Assembly (NCBI GenBank): GCA_014378485.1
Contig: JACMNO010000030.1
Coordinates: forward strand, 1-64,000
Length of the DNA: 64,000 bases
Reading direction: 5' to 3'
Origin: Bacteroidia bacterium
GTDB taxonomy: Bacteria; Bacteroidota; Bacteroidia; B-17B0; Aurantibacillaceae
Part shown: one piece after another, positions 19,868-30,700 of the stretch
How positions within the stretch are numbered: position 1 is the first letter of the stretch
How the letters are laid out: each line of letters opens with the position of its first letter
The notes under the pieces: generated by a model
What the model was told of the DNA's origin: nothing
The model's database searches: none
The model's input: the letters and a program-made list of their open reading frames with translations, nothing else
Position numbers and translations under genes: made by a program

Positions 19868-22800
19868 TTAGAAAAACGCCCTTACCTGCGCACCACCTAT
19901 ATTCACGATTTTGCTGTTAGGGGATTTACGCCCATCGTAATTAATGCTAATTTGGATGTTATTTGATAAATTTCTTTGATAACTTAATCCCCATGTGTAG
20001 TTATAACCGATCTTTAGAGCGTTGAGCATTTCATAAGCCACCGGCGTGTTTTCGGGAGCATTATATGATATATTAATAAAATCAGCCTTTCCGGTTATGC
20101 TGCCTTTCTCAACCTGGTTAAATTTAAACTCCAAACCAAAATCATTCAACTCTGCTTTTTCTGATGTTGATGAAGTTACAACATCGGTTTTATTAATCAC
20201 ATTTTGTTTTTTGTTATGCTTGTATAAAACACTAATTCTAAAAGCTGTGTTAGGCTGGTAGCTTAATTTTTGTTCGAAGTCATAAGATTCAATTTTATAA
20301 TTACGGGTACTTAAAAATTCCGATTCAACGGATTTGATACCGTAAATATTAGTACTGTTTAAACTCCATGCTCTTGTTAGGTTCCACCTCCAGCGCCATT
20401 CATGAGTTGTGTTTTCACGTCGCTCAAAGCCATTGGTGAGTAATTGTTTACTTAAATTACTTTGATATGTATAGTCAGTTCCAAATACTGCGGCGCTTTG
20501 GTTAAAGAACAAACTCTGTCGCAACGAATAGTTCATGGCCGTGATTAGAGGGTCGGTTAAGTTAATGTCTGCAGGGTTAAACGTAAATAATTTGCCGTTA
20601 TCATTTGATTTTTTATCTATGCGATAAACAGATTGAGATGCAAAACGGCCGATAAACTTTAATGCTTTACCGGAACTATCCCTTAAAAAAACAGAAGGAC
20701 GCAGGTTCAATGAAAAACTAAACTGATCATGCAATACTTTTACATATTGGCTAGTAGGCGTATAGACTTTAATGTACAAAGCCTGATCGGAAAATTGAGC
20801 GATCTCAAACTCATCAATTTCCTGGGTGCCATTTCCATTATAATCTTTCCAGGCATAGGTTCCTTGGCCGGCCGCCACTAATAAATAATAATATTCTTTT
20901 TTGTTCTCAAGTCCATAACCTGTTTCATAAAAAATGGTTGAGGTAATAAAGCCTTTAATTAAGCGTGGAGAATATTCGACACGACTTAATAAAGTGTTAT
21001 CCGGTTTCAGGTATAAGGGGTTTGCGTTCTTTAAATGTAATTCCCTATACGTAAACACTACTGAAAAAGGATGATTTCTGACACTATTGATATTTGCCGA
21101 GAAGCCGGTGTTTTGTGCAAAGGTAGAGTCTTTTAATATTGAACTGTAAGCCTGTTTGTCCCTGCGCTCTCGATAAAATATTTTGTATAAATTTCCCGAA
21201 GTGTCCTTATTGGTAATATTCGCTTCCCATTCCCAAAACTGGTAGCTCCTCGAAAGCAAACCATCCGATGTACTTTTTCTGAATTTATTTTGCTCGAACT
21301 CATCCAAAAAATTTAACCTGAGTTTCCAAATTGATTGTGAGAAAGAAGCCTTATGCCTATAAAAATCACTAAGCTGTGAATTATAATTACTGGTCAGGTA
21401 AGAACCATTGTAAGTGACGGTGTTAGTTTTAGTATTGTATAAACTCTGTACACCGTGTTTTAAACCATCATAAAACACACCCTCTTTAAAAAAATTAATA
21501 CCGTACAATAATTTCAGTTTATTGTTTTTTTGAATTCCAACCTGAGCAAAACCCACATGTTGATCTGTATTAATTGGCGCGCTAACTGGCCTGTTCCAGT
21601 CACGCTCAAACTCAATGGCCCTGTATCTTTCAATAGGAGTAAAAAATTGCTGCACGTATTCGTAACCTAAATTATACACTGCATTCAAATGTTGTTTGGT
21701 AACTGTATCTTTTTTAATAACGGTTTGGTTATTGCTGTTTACTTTCAAGCCATAACCATCATCGTTCTCTGAATTAAACTTACTGAATGTGTTGATGTCG
21801 TTTTTGGTATAAACCCCTTCAACATCCAACCCATGATTTTTACTGAATTGATAATTAATACCTGTGGTGAACATTTGTTTTTTCTTGGGGGTTACCAAAG
21901 GAATAACGGGCTCATAGTTTCCTTGTAAAATGCCTCCTATAGGCGCTACCCATTTATATACCTTGCCATTGGCGGTTGTTGAAACCTGTATGTAGTAACC
22001 GTTGTTTTCCCCCACGTAACTATATTTTACGCGGTATCTGGCACTGTCGGGATTCGTAGAATGTATAAAAATGCCCTGATAAAGGGAGGATGCAACAATC
22101 GTATCTTTTTTCCAATAAAACACATCAGAAGTATTGAACTCTGCTAATTCAGCACCACTGGTCACTGCTTTGCTTAAAGTATCACCAATATTAAACATGG
22201 TTAATTTTTGAGATCCAGTAAGCGTTTGTTGCAGTGTTTTATTTTTATTATCCTGTTCACCAAAAAAATTGAGGCGTACATTTAATTTATCAGCATCTAT
22301 TTCTTCGCTAAAAAAATAAAGTGAGCGGGCATAGTTTCGTTCAGCATATTGAAATTCAGCAATGATTCGTTTGTCTTTGGTAATGATTCGTTTTGCCGTA
22401 AAGGTTACTTCAGAAGTGTTATAATCAATGATGTAATCATTTTCCTGTCCACGCTGAAGTAATTGTCCGTCAATATAGATTCTTTCTGTTCCTGATAATA
22501 CAATGATGAACTGTTCATTATCTGCGCCCCTTAACCGGTATGGCCCCTGATTGTTTTCGGTTCCTTGGATAATATTTCGCGCAAACTTTCCTTTACTCAC
22601 GGCCCCGCTTACCTGTGTTTTAAACAATACAGTTTTTTTATTAATGGTGTCAGTATAATCATTTGCGAAATAAGCGCCCTGCGACCGTTTATAAAAATTC
22701 ATGAAGTAACTGTTTGGACGCTGTAGCTGAAAATCACCAACAATAAGTTTGGAAGTTTTATTAGATAATTGTACAAATACTTTATCGAATTCCTGCAATT

Positions 22801-23377
22801 GAGCAGTAGTTCCATCGGCCTGAAAAGGAATGTTATCATCCGTTGCAGCCAACAATAAATCCACTTCCTCGGTTAATTTACCGCTCACCTGTAAATTCAA
22901 ACTAGAGTTAACTACTACATCCTGGTTGTTTCCAAAACTGATCCCCCTGCTAATGCTTCCGTTTTTATTGAGCCCATCAGACACAAAAGATTCGCTGGCA
23001 GGTGCTGAGCCGGCAAAAGCTAATGTGAGTGGGTTAATTGGTAAAGACAGGTCTTTGGTTAATTGTGAAACATTTTGATGGTAATATAGCTTTTCAAAAT
23101 TATAAGGAAATGTTTTATAAGAAACCGCCACCGGATCTAGTGGCCTTTTTTTAAAGATAATGGCTTTTAAAGCATAGTTGATTTTATAAGTTGCGGAATC
23201 TACTGACGTATTCTTTACAGATATTTTTACTGTTCCCGGTATTAAACTTAAGCTATCCAGGTATAAGGTATCTGATTTTAGAAAATAATATTTTTGTTTC
23301 AGGTTCGTTTGAGCTTGCGCCCGGACAAAAAGGCCACACAACAAACAACTTATTAAGATAAATCTAAAACTCACCAT
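19868..23377 (-). CDS. Large predicted outer-membrane beta-barrel-like protein
   Basis: 1169-aa ORF with signal peptide; 'NGSISRGISFGNNQDVVVNSSLNLQVSGKLTEEVDLLLAATDDN' and long alternating beta-rich sequence. Confidence 0.75.
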   Translation of the reverse strand: MVSFRFILISCLLCGLFVRAQAQTNLKQKYYFLKSDTLYLDSLSLIPGTVKISVKNTSVDSATYKINYALKAIIFKKRPLDPVAVSYKTFPYNFEKLYYHQNVSQLTKDLSLPINPLTLAFAGSAPASESFVSDGLNKNGSISRGISFGNNQDVVVNSSLNLQVSGKLTEEVDLLLAATDDNIPFQADGTTAQLQEFDKVFVQLSNKTSKLIVGDFQLQRPNSYFMNFYKRSQGAYFANDYTDTINKKTVLFKTQVSGAVSKGKFARNIIQGTENNQGPYRLRGADNEQFIIVLSGTERIYIDGQLLQRGQENDYIIDYNTSEVTFTAKRIITKDKRIIAEFQYAERNYARSLYFFSEEIDADKLNVRLNFFGEQDNKNKTLQQTLTGSQKLTMFNIGDTLSKAVTSGAELAEFNTSDVFYWKKDTIVASSLYQGIFIHSTNPDSARYRVKYSYVGENNGYYIQVSTTANGKVYKWVAPIGGILQGNYEPVIPLVTPKKKQMFTTGINYQFSKNHGLDVEGVYTKNDINTFSKFNSENDDGYGLKVNSNNQTVIKKDTVTKQHLNAVYNLGYEYVQQFFTPIERYRAIEFERDWNRPVSAPINTDQHVGFAQVGIQKNNKLKLLYGINFFKEGVFYDGLKHGVQSLYNTKTNTVTYNGSYLTSNYNSQLSDFYRHKASFSQSIWKLRLNFLDEFEQNKFRKSTSDGLLSRSYQFWEWEANITNKDTSGNLYKIFYRERRDKQAYSSILKDSTFAQNTGFSANINSVRNHPFSVVFTYRELHLKNANPLYLKPDNTLLSRVEYSPRLIKGFITSTIFYETGYGLENKKEYYYLLVAAGQGTYAWKDYNGNGTQEIDEFEIAQFSDQALYIKVYTPTSQYVKVLHDQFSFSLNLRPSVFLRDSSGKALKFIGRFASQSVYRIDKKSNDNGKLFTFNPADINLTDPLITAMNYSLRQSLFFNQSAAVFGTDYTYQSNLSKQLLTNGFERRENTTHEWRWRWNLTRAWSLNSTNIYGIKSVESEFLSTRNYKIESYDFEQKLSYQPNTAFRISVLYKHNKKQNVINKTDVVTSSTSEKAELNDFGLEFKFNQVEKGSITGKADFINISYNAPENTPVAYEMLNALKIGYNYTWGLSYQRNLSNNIQISINYDGRKSPNSKIVNIGGAQVRAFF

Positions 23378-23436
23378 GCTAATAACGGTTTATAAATATA
23401 GAAATTGTATTTTTAAAGCCACAAAAAGGTATTGGA

Positions 23437-24201
23437 ATGAGAATCATTACATATAATGTAAACGGCATACGAGCCGCAATGAATAAAGGATTAGTTGAGT
23501 GGATGAAATCATCTGCGCCAGACGTATTGTGCCTCCAGGAGATTAAAGCAACTCCTGACCAGGTAGATGTGGCACCCTTTGAAGCAATGGGCTATCATTT
23601 ATATTGGTATCCCGCACAAAAGAAAGGATACAGTGGAGTGGCTATTTTTACCAAAATAAAACCAAACCATATTGAATATGGCTGCGGAATTGAACATTAC
23701 GATTTTGAAGGACGTGTGTTAAGGGTGGATTTTGATCATTGCTCGGTTGCAAGCATTTATCACCCAAGTGGCAGCAGTGGTGAAGAAAGACAGGCTTTTA
23801 AAATGAAATGGCTGACTGATTTTCAGAAATATATTGATGGATTGAAGACAACTATTCCAAACCTGATCCTTTGTGGTGATTATAATATTTGCCACAAACC
23901 AATCGATATTCACAATCCAAAATCAAACGCTAATACATCCGGCTTTTTGCCCGAAGAAAGAGAATGGATGGAACAATTTATTCAATCCGGATTTACAGAT
24001 TCATTCAGGCATTTTAACCAGGATCCGCATCAGTATAGTTGGTGGAGTTACAGGGCAGGGTCACGGGGTAAGAACTTAGGCTGGCGGATCGATTATAATT
24101 TAGTGGCTAACCATTTAAATGAAAAACTTCAAAAAGCTGAAATATTACCCGATGCCATGCACAGTGACCATTGCCCGGTAATGTTAGAAATTGGTTTTTA
24201 A
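23437..24201 (+). CDS. xth: Exodeoxyribonuclease III
   Basis: 'MRIITYNVNGIRAAMNKGLVEWM', 'DVLCLQEIKA', 'LILCGDYNICHKPIDIHNPK', 'YSWWSYRAGSRGKNLGWRIDYNLV', 'HSDHCPV'. Confidence 0.96.
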   Translation: MRIITYNVNGIRAAMNKGLVEWMKSSAPDVLCLQEIKATPDQVDVAPFEAMGYHLYWYPAQKKGYSGVAIFTKIKPNHIEYGCGIEHYDFEGRVLRVDFDHCSVASIYHPSGSSGEERQAFKMKWLTDFQKYIDGLKTTIPNLILCGDYNICHKPIDIHNPKSNANTSGFLPEEREWMEQFIQSGFTDSFRHFNQDPHQYSWWSYRAGSRGKNLGWRIDYNLVANHLNEKLQKAEILPDAMHSDHCPVMLEIGF

Positions 24202-24334
24202 ACTTATTTCTTACAGAACTTAATTCAAATCTTGCCCAAAACCCCTATAGAATCGGATTTTGACCGCTCATATTAATATAAATTTGAATTTTAACAAATT
24301 TGACTATTAGTTTAGGTTTTTTAGATATTAAGAT

Positions 24335-24342
24335 TATATTTG
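24335..24342 (+). promoter_or_regulatory. Candidate Bacteroidota -7 promoter element (TATATTTG, TAnnTTTG)
   Basis: TATATTTG 28 nt upstream of the ATG at 24371; no convincing -33 element seen. Confidence 0.35.
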
Positions 24343-24370
24343 TAGTTAGTAAAAACTTAAGTACTTAGGT

Positions 24371-26140
24371 ATGAAAAAAATATTTATTCCACTACTAGCA
24401 AGCGCGTTTACACTAGGCTTAGCTTCATGTTCATCATGTTCAGACGATTCAAAAAACAACCATAACAGCGAAGAAGGTAAAGGCGGTGTTTATATGGGTG
24501 GAGTTATGAGAATGAATGAAGTTGAAGCTTTCAAAAGCTTAAACCCTATTGCCGTTAATGAAATTGTAGGTTTCCACGTTGGTACTCAATTGTTTGAAGG
24601 ACTCGTGAAATTTGATCAGAATAATTTGTCTATTCAGCCAGCTATAGCTCGTTCATGGGACATTAATGAAAATCAAACTGAATGGATCTTTCATTTACGC
24701 CAAGGAGTTTTGTTTCATCCGGACGCTTGTTTTGCAGATGGAAAAGGTAGAGAGTTAACTGCCACTGATGTGAAATTTTGTTTTGATAAATTATGTACGG
24801 CAGATCCAAATAATGCGCAGTTTGATGTAACTTTCAAAGACCGTGTAATTGGAGCGAACGAATCATTCGAAGCGTCAAAAGCCGGTAAAAATCTGGCTGT
24901 TTCAGGAATTAAAGTAATTAACGATACCACTCTGGCGATTAGCTTAAAATCCCCATTTGCAGGCTTTTTAAATATCATGGCTATGCCGGGATGTTGGATC
25001 TATCCGCAGGAAGCATTAAAAAAATACGGTATTGATTTACGTATTCATCCTGTAGGAACAGGACCTTTCCAGCTTGAAACAGTGAAAGAAGGTGAAGTTC
25101 TGATCATGAAGAAAAATCCGAATTATTACGGTGTTGATAAAGACGGAAATAAATTGCCTTACCTGGATGGATTGAAATATACTTTTATTCGTGAGAAGAA
25201 AGCTGAAATTTTAGAATTCAAATCAGGTAACCTGGATATGGTATACCGTTTACCACCTGAAATTTTTCACGATATTATGGGAGACCTTGAACATGCTAAA
25301 GACCGTAAAACAGAATTCCAGATATTAAGTTCCCCTGCTTTTAATACGAACTACTTAGGGTTTAATTTATCAGGAACTATTTTTAGTAAAAAAGAAACTA
25401 GATTGGCTTTTAATTACGCCATTGATAGACATAAAATTACAGATTTTACGTTACAAGGAGAAGGTACTTCCGGAGATTATGGAATGGTGCCATATGTTGA
25501 TGCATTTGAAAAAGACGGATATGATTTTAAAGGATTAAAAGGCTACAAATTTGATGTAGCTAAAGCGAAAGAATATTTAAAACAAGCCGGTTATCCTGAT
25601 GGAAAGGGATTCCCGAAAGTAACTTTACAAATCAATAGCGGTGGTGGAGATAGGAATGGGTTAATTGCTGAGGTAGTTCAAAAAATGCTTAAGGAAAATT
25701 TGAATGTTGATATTTCTATTAACATTGTTCCTTTCGCAGAGCATATTGAGCAAATCACTTCAGGAAAATCTGATTTCTTCCGTTTCGCCTGGATTGCAGA
25801 TTACCCGGATCCTGAAACATTCTTAACCTTGTTCTATGGAAAGCACGTTCCTGCCAATCCAACAGAAAAATCATTCATTAATTATTTCCGTTTTAAAAAT
25901 GCTCGTTTCGATTCTTTATTTGGCGCCTCTTTCACTGAGCCTGATAAAGCAAAGCGTTATGCACTATTAGCGAAGGCAGAGCAAATTGTTCTTGATGAAG
26001 CTCCGTTCATGCCAATATTCTATGATGAGAACTATCGCCTGGAGCAGTTAAACGTTCGTAATTTTCCTGAAAATGCAATGAACTATATGGATCTTTCAGT
26101 TGTTTACTTAATCCCTAAGGATAAAATGCCTAAAAAGTAA
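24371..26140 (+). CDS. Peptide/oligopeptide ABC transporter substrate-binding lipoprotein (SBP_bac_5)
   Basis: Lipobox 'LGLASCSSC'; 'LFEGLVKFD', 'IARSWDINENQTEWIFHLRQGVLFHPD', 'VGTGPFQLE', 'RLAFNYAIDRHKI'. Confidence 0.92.
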   Translation: MKKIFIPLLASAFTLGLASCSSCSDDSKNNHNSEEGKGGVYMGGVMRMNEVEAFKSLNPIAVNEIVGFHVGTQLFEGLVKFDQNNLSIQPAIARSWDINENQTEWIFHLRQGVLFHPDACFADGKGRELTATDVKFCFDKLCTADPNNAQFDVTFKDRVIGANESFEASKAGKNLAVSGIKVINDTTLAISLKSPFAGFLNIMAMPGCWIYPQEALKKYGIDLRIHPVGTGPFQLETVKEGEVLIMKKNPNYYGVDKDGNKLPYLDGLKYTFIREKKAEILEFKSGNLDMVYRLPPEIFHDIMGDLEHAKDRKTEFQILSSPAFNTNYLGFNLSGTIFSKKETRLAFNYAIDRHKITDFTLQGEGTSGDYGMVPYVDAFEKDGYDFKGLKGYKFDVAKAKEYLKQAGYPDGKGFPKVTLQINSGGGDRNGLIAEVVQKMLKENLNVDISINIVPFAEHIEQITSGKSDFFRFAWIADYPDPETFLTLFYGKHVPANPTEKSFINYFRFKNARFDSLFGASFTEPDKAKRYALLAKAEQIVLDEAPFMPIFYDENYRLEQLNVRNFPENAMNYMDLSVVYLIPKDKMPKK

Positions 26141-26161
26141 CCAGGGCAAAAATATTTATAT

Positions 26162-26193
26162 AAAGAAGCCTTCTGAATTCAGAAGGCTTCTTT
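26162..26193. terminator. Bidirectional intrinsic terminator (perfect palindrome)
   Basis: AAAGAAGCCTTCTGAATTCAGAAGGCTTCTTT between convergent genes. Confidence 0.85.
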
Positions 26194-26197
26194 ATTT

Positions 26198-26611
26198 TTA
26201 AAATAATTTCAATTTATATTTTTCCGCCATTTTTTGTAGTTGCTCATCACTCACACCATGTGTGTTTTTATTATTGTGGTAATTTTCTACTGTTACAACA
26301 AACAAATTATACTTAAATTTCTTTGCTAATTTGAAGTAAGGCTCAAACTCCCAGTCCATCGTAAAGGTATTATGCACAAACACTTTTGATATCACCTGCT
26401 GCATGGCGTCGTGTGTTAATGTTTCACACTGTTTGTAAGCCAAATGGTTGTTTTGAAAATTGAAGATATATTCCCCGGTAATTTCATTAGTAAAATAATC
26501 ATCCACGGAAAAAACAGGATAAGTGTTATTTTCAGAAAGTACTTTTGCTAATGTTGTTTTGCCGCTACCGGGTAATCCGCGTAAAAGAATTAAGGAGTAT
26601 TCATTGAGCAT
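26198..26611 (-). CDS. Small P-loop ATPase/kinase (AAA_33-like)
   Basis: Walker A 'LLRGLPGSGKTTLAKVL' and 'FSVDDYF'. Confidence 0.82.
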   Translation of the reverse strand: MLNEYSLILLRGLPGSGKTTLAKVLSENNTYPVFSVDDYFTNEITGEYIFNFQNNHLAYKQCETLTHDAMQQVISKVFVHNTFTMDWEFEPYFKLAKKFKYNLFVVTVENYHNNKNTHGVSDEQLQKMAEKYKLKLF

Positions 26612-26671
26612 AAAAAATTTATTTTATCTGTATAAAGATAAAAGAATTACTTATCGAAAACGAACCTGGGC

Positions 26672-27709
26672 TTAAAAGAACCGTGAAGTAGTTGCCCCTC
26701 TTCTGTATGTATCAAAAGCATACCTTAAAGAGATCTCATAGCCACCCTTTGTGTTGGAAACGGTTTTTAATTGAGATAAGTTAACATCATAGCTAAACCC
26801 AATTGCGCAACTGTTGTATTCCAATTTAATAAGTCCGATGAAAGCATCCTTTGCTCTGTAATACCCACCCAAAGAAATCGCAGTGAATTTTTTAATACCG
26901 GTATATTTTGAATCTCCTTGGATAATATATTGTGCTGTTAATCCAGGTGTGATCTCTTTAGTAGGGCCTTGTAAAAAAACTATGTATGATGGTTTTAAAA
27001 CTATGTTGGAATTTGGTATGCCAATAGCAGCGTCTCCGTGAAAAACGTACTTCATGTATAAACGGGTGGCGTCACCATAAAATGAATACGCTGGTTGGTG
27101 AGGATGAAATATGGCAACCCCAAGATTTAACCTCTTGGCATTATTGGCGGTCATATACATTTCATGTGAACCGAAACTGTATTGTACACCCGCACCAATA
27201 TCGATAAAATTAAAGTTGAGTGCCTGGGTTGATTCTCCACTAGGTCTTCCGGCATTATAGGCAAGCCCGTCATATTGATTGGACCAACTATAAGAATTTG
27301 TATTAATGCTTCGCTGAACAAACCCGCACATTAAACCGGCAGAGATCAGGTTGTTTTTATTGATAAGTACCATCCCTGATAATGAAAAATTAATTTGAGT
27401 TGTTTTAATTTGTCCTGCTCCTGCTTTATCCGAAAAAAAATCAAGACCAATACCCAGATGATTTTTTTTCTTTTTTAATAACCTCCCGTCAGCAGTTACA
27501 GCAATGGTTTTAAATGGTGCATTGACGCTTTGCCATTGCGATTTATAGTTAGCAATGACTCTGACTTCATGCGGCACACCAACATTAGCAGGATTAAGCA
27601 GCACCGGAGTTTCATCGAACTGAGAGAAATGGATATCCTGGGCAATAACAAAGCCGTTCGTAAGTATGATCGCTGTAAAGGCTATTGTTGTTTTTAATAT
27701 TGTTTTCAT
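26672..27709 (-). CDS. Type IX secretion system membrane protein, PorP/SprF family
   Basis: 'DIHFSQFDETPVLLNPANVGV', 'VIANYKSQWQSVNAPFKTIAVTADGRL', 'LGIGLDFFSDKAGAGQIKTTQINFSLSG'. Confidence 0.95.
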   Translation of the reverse strand: MKTILKTTIAFTAIILTNGFVIAQDIHFSQFDETPVLLNPANVGVPHEVRVIANYKSQWQSVNAPFKTIAVTADGRLLKKKKNHLGIGLDFFSDKAGAGQIKTTQINFSLSGMVLINKNNLISAGLMCGFVQRSINTNSYSWSNQYDGLAYNAGRPSGESTQALNFNFIDIGAGVQYSFGSHEMYMTANNAKRLNLGVAIFHPHQPAYSFYGDATRLYMKYVFHGDAAIGIPNSNIVLKPSYIVFLQGPTKEITPGLTAQYIIQGDSKYTGIKKFTAISLGGYYRAKDAFIGLIKLEYNSCAIGFSYDVNLSQLKTVSNTKGGYEISLRYAFDTYRRGATTSRFF

Positions 27710-27721
27710 GTTCTTAGTATG

Positions 27722-30700
27722 TTATTTTACAATAGAGATACTTCCTTTTTGAACGACATCTTTTCCATCTACTGTTGCTTTTAAATAGAAGGCAAAAGCA
27801 GCAGGGTCTAGTTTTTTGCCATTAAACGTTCCATCCCAGCCAAAAGCAGGGTCGTTTGACACAAAGACTTTTTCGCCCCACCGGTCGAAGATCACGAATT
27901 CCATATTTTTAATGCAATTACCCATCACAAAAAGCATATCATTCTGACCATCATCATTAGGTGAAAAGGCGCTTGGAATAAATAATTCCCCGCATTTAAT
28001 ATCAACAAATATGGTTACTGTATCAACTCCTGTGCATCCTCCAGAAGATGCAGTTACCGTGTATGTAGTAGTGATTGTTGGAGAAGCAATGGATGAAACA
28101 CAGGTTGAACAACTGAGAGAAACGGATGGCGACCACACAACTGTTGAGCCACTTGGCACGTTAGCTGTTATTCCTGTACTTTCCCCGGAATATATTGTTG
28201 TACTTCCTCCTGCATTAACTCCAAGAGTACCGGATGAGCTTACTACACAAATGGAAGATACTGAACAACTACTCGCATCAGTTACAACAACGCTGTAAAC
28301 CCCGGCAGATAAACCGCCGACTGTGGCATTATTACTATTGACGCTCCATAATATGCTTAATGCTCCGTTTCCACCTGTGGCAAGCACAGTTGCTGTACCA
28401 TCAAATGCTCCGCAGGAAGCGGGTGTTGTAGTTAATGAAAGATTGATCGCAGCCGGTTGAGATATACTAACAGTTATCGTATTGACACATGATGTACCAT
28501 ACCCTACAAATACTGTATAAACTCCCGCACTTAGCCCTGAAGCACTGGTTGCATTCCCACCTAATGGTGACCATGTATAGGTGAATGGACCGCCCGGGCC
28601 AGAAGCATTAATAGCAGCAGCACCATTGGATGCTCCATTACAATTTAAATTAGTTTGTGACGAAATTGATAAGGTTGGCCCGCCGGCTGAACTATTAATT
28701 GTAGTTACTGAGGTGGTTTGACAACCTTTTGAATCCGTTACGGTTACAGAATAATTTCCCGCTGAGAGATTAGATATAGTTGTAGCACTTCCGCCGGGAG
28801 AACTCCAGCTATAAGTGTAAGATGGTGTTCCTCCGCCGGCATTGACTGTCGCACTTCCTACACTGGTTCCACAACCTGTAGGCGAATTTGAAATAAGTGC
28901 TGAAAGTCCTACCGTTGGTTGAGTGATAGATAATGTTCCTGAGCCAATGCAAGCCGCGGAGTTACTTGCATTAATTGTATAGACGCCGGCCGCTAAAGCG
29001 GAGTTACTTGCTCCGGATAAATTTCCCGGCATCCATGTATAAGTAAAAGGGCCGGTTCCACCACTTGCGTTAACTGTTGCAGTTCCAGTAGAGGCACCAA
29101 AACAATTGACGTTGGTTTGAGAAACAATCGACAATGTTGGTCCGCTTGTGGAATTGAGCGTTAGTGAAAGTGTTAATGAACAGCCTTTCGTATCCGTAAT
29201 GAGAACTGAATTCATTCCTGAAGCGAGGTTGGATGCAGAAGAGGCCGATCCTCCATTTGGACCCCAACTGTAAGTATATGGCCCGGTTCCACCACTTGGC
29301 GTAACAGATGCACTTCCATTACTTGCGCCACAACCCCCTGCTATTGTATTAGAGAAGACTCCACTCAGGGAAGCAACTGGCTGTGTGATCAATACTGTTC
29401 CGGAGCCTGCACATAAACTGCCATCTGTTACATTGATTGTATATGTTCCTGCGCTTAACGCCGATTGACCGGCTCCTGATAAATTCCCGGGAGACCAGGT
29501 ATAAGAATAAGGGCCTGTTCCTCCACCGGCATTTACTGTTGCAGTTCCAGTGTTTGCGCCAAAGCAGTTCACGTTTGTTTGTGAAGTGACGGAAAGTGTT
29601 GGTCCACCTGCAGTGGTGATATTAGCAACTGCTGTTACTGTACAACCTTTTGAGTCAGTAACGGTTACTGTATTACCTCCGGAAGCTAAGTTTGAAACTC
29701 CTGCGGTTGTGCCACCCGATGGAACCCAGCTAAAGGTATATGAAGGAGTTCCGCCGCTTGCAGTAACTGTTGCGCCGCCTGTACTTGCCCCGCAACCTGC
29801 TGCCGAAGTAGCAGAGATGACCGCAGATGCAGCAGCCGTTGGCTGGGTAATGGACAATGTCCCAGAACCAACACAGCTATTCCCATCCGACACGTTAATG
29901 GTATAAATACCTGCTGATAAAGTTGTCTGGCTGGCACCTGTTAAATTTCCGGGAGTCCAGGTGTATGAATATGGCCCGGTTCCACCGCTACCGTTTACAG
30001 TAGCGGTTCCCGTACTGGCACCAAAACAATTCACATTAGTTTGTGATGTAACAGAAAGGGTTGGCCCACCTGTGGAAGTAATATTAGCTACTGCTGTTGC
30101 TATACATCCCGTGGCATCAGTTACCGTGACCGTATTATTTCCTGCATTCAGGCCTGTCACACCTGCTGTTGAACCGCCGCTTGGCGACCAGCTATAATTA
30201 TAACCTGGTGTTCCACCATTGGCTGTTACTGTTGCTCCACCTGTTCCTCCTGCTCCTCCGGCAGTGGTTAAAGTAATATCATCAACGGCGAAGGAAGGAT
30301 CTGTCCCAACTCCATCATCATTATTTACCCAGCGGAAGCCGATTTTTACGTTTGGATTATTATTTGCCGAGGCAGGTAATGAAATGTTATAGGCGGTCCA
30401 AAGTGCCTGAAGAGAACCATTACAGGTTGCGCCTCCGCAACAAAGAGTTTTCGATAGATTAAAAAGCGGAGCCCACACAGTACCATTGAAATAAAATAAA
30501 GAAGCGTCATCGTTGGCGGCATCACCAAATTCAAGATAATTGAAGTTAAGAGTAATATTAGATTGTCCTGCACAATTAATAGAAGGTGACTCAGCCCGCC
30601 TATCAGTTGCAACGCAAAAGAAAGTGCCACAAGCGCCACCTGCATTATAAGCTGCGCCATTGTCAGCCGTTAATCCTAATATTGGTGCTGCTACATTACC

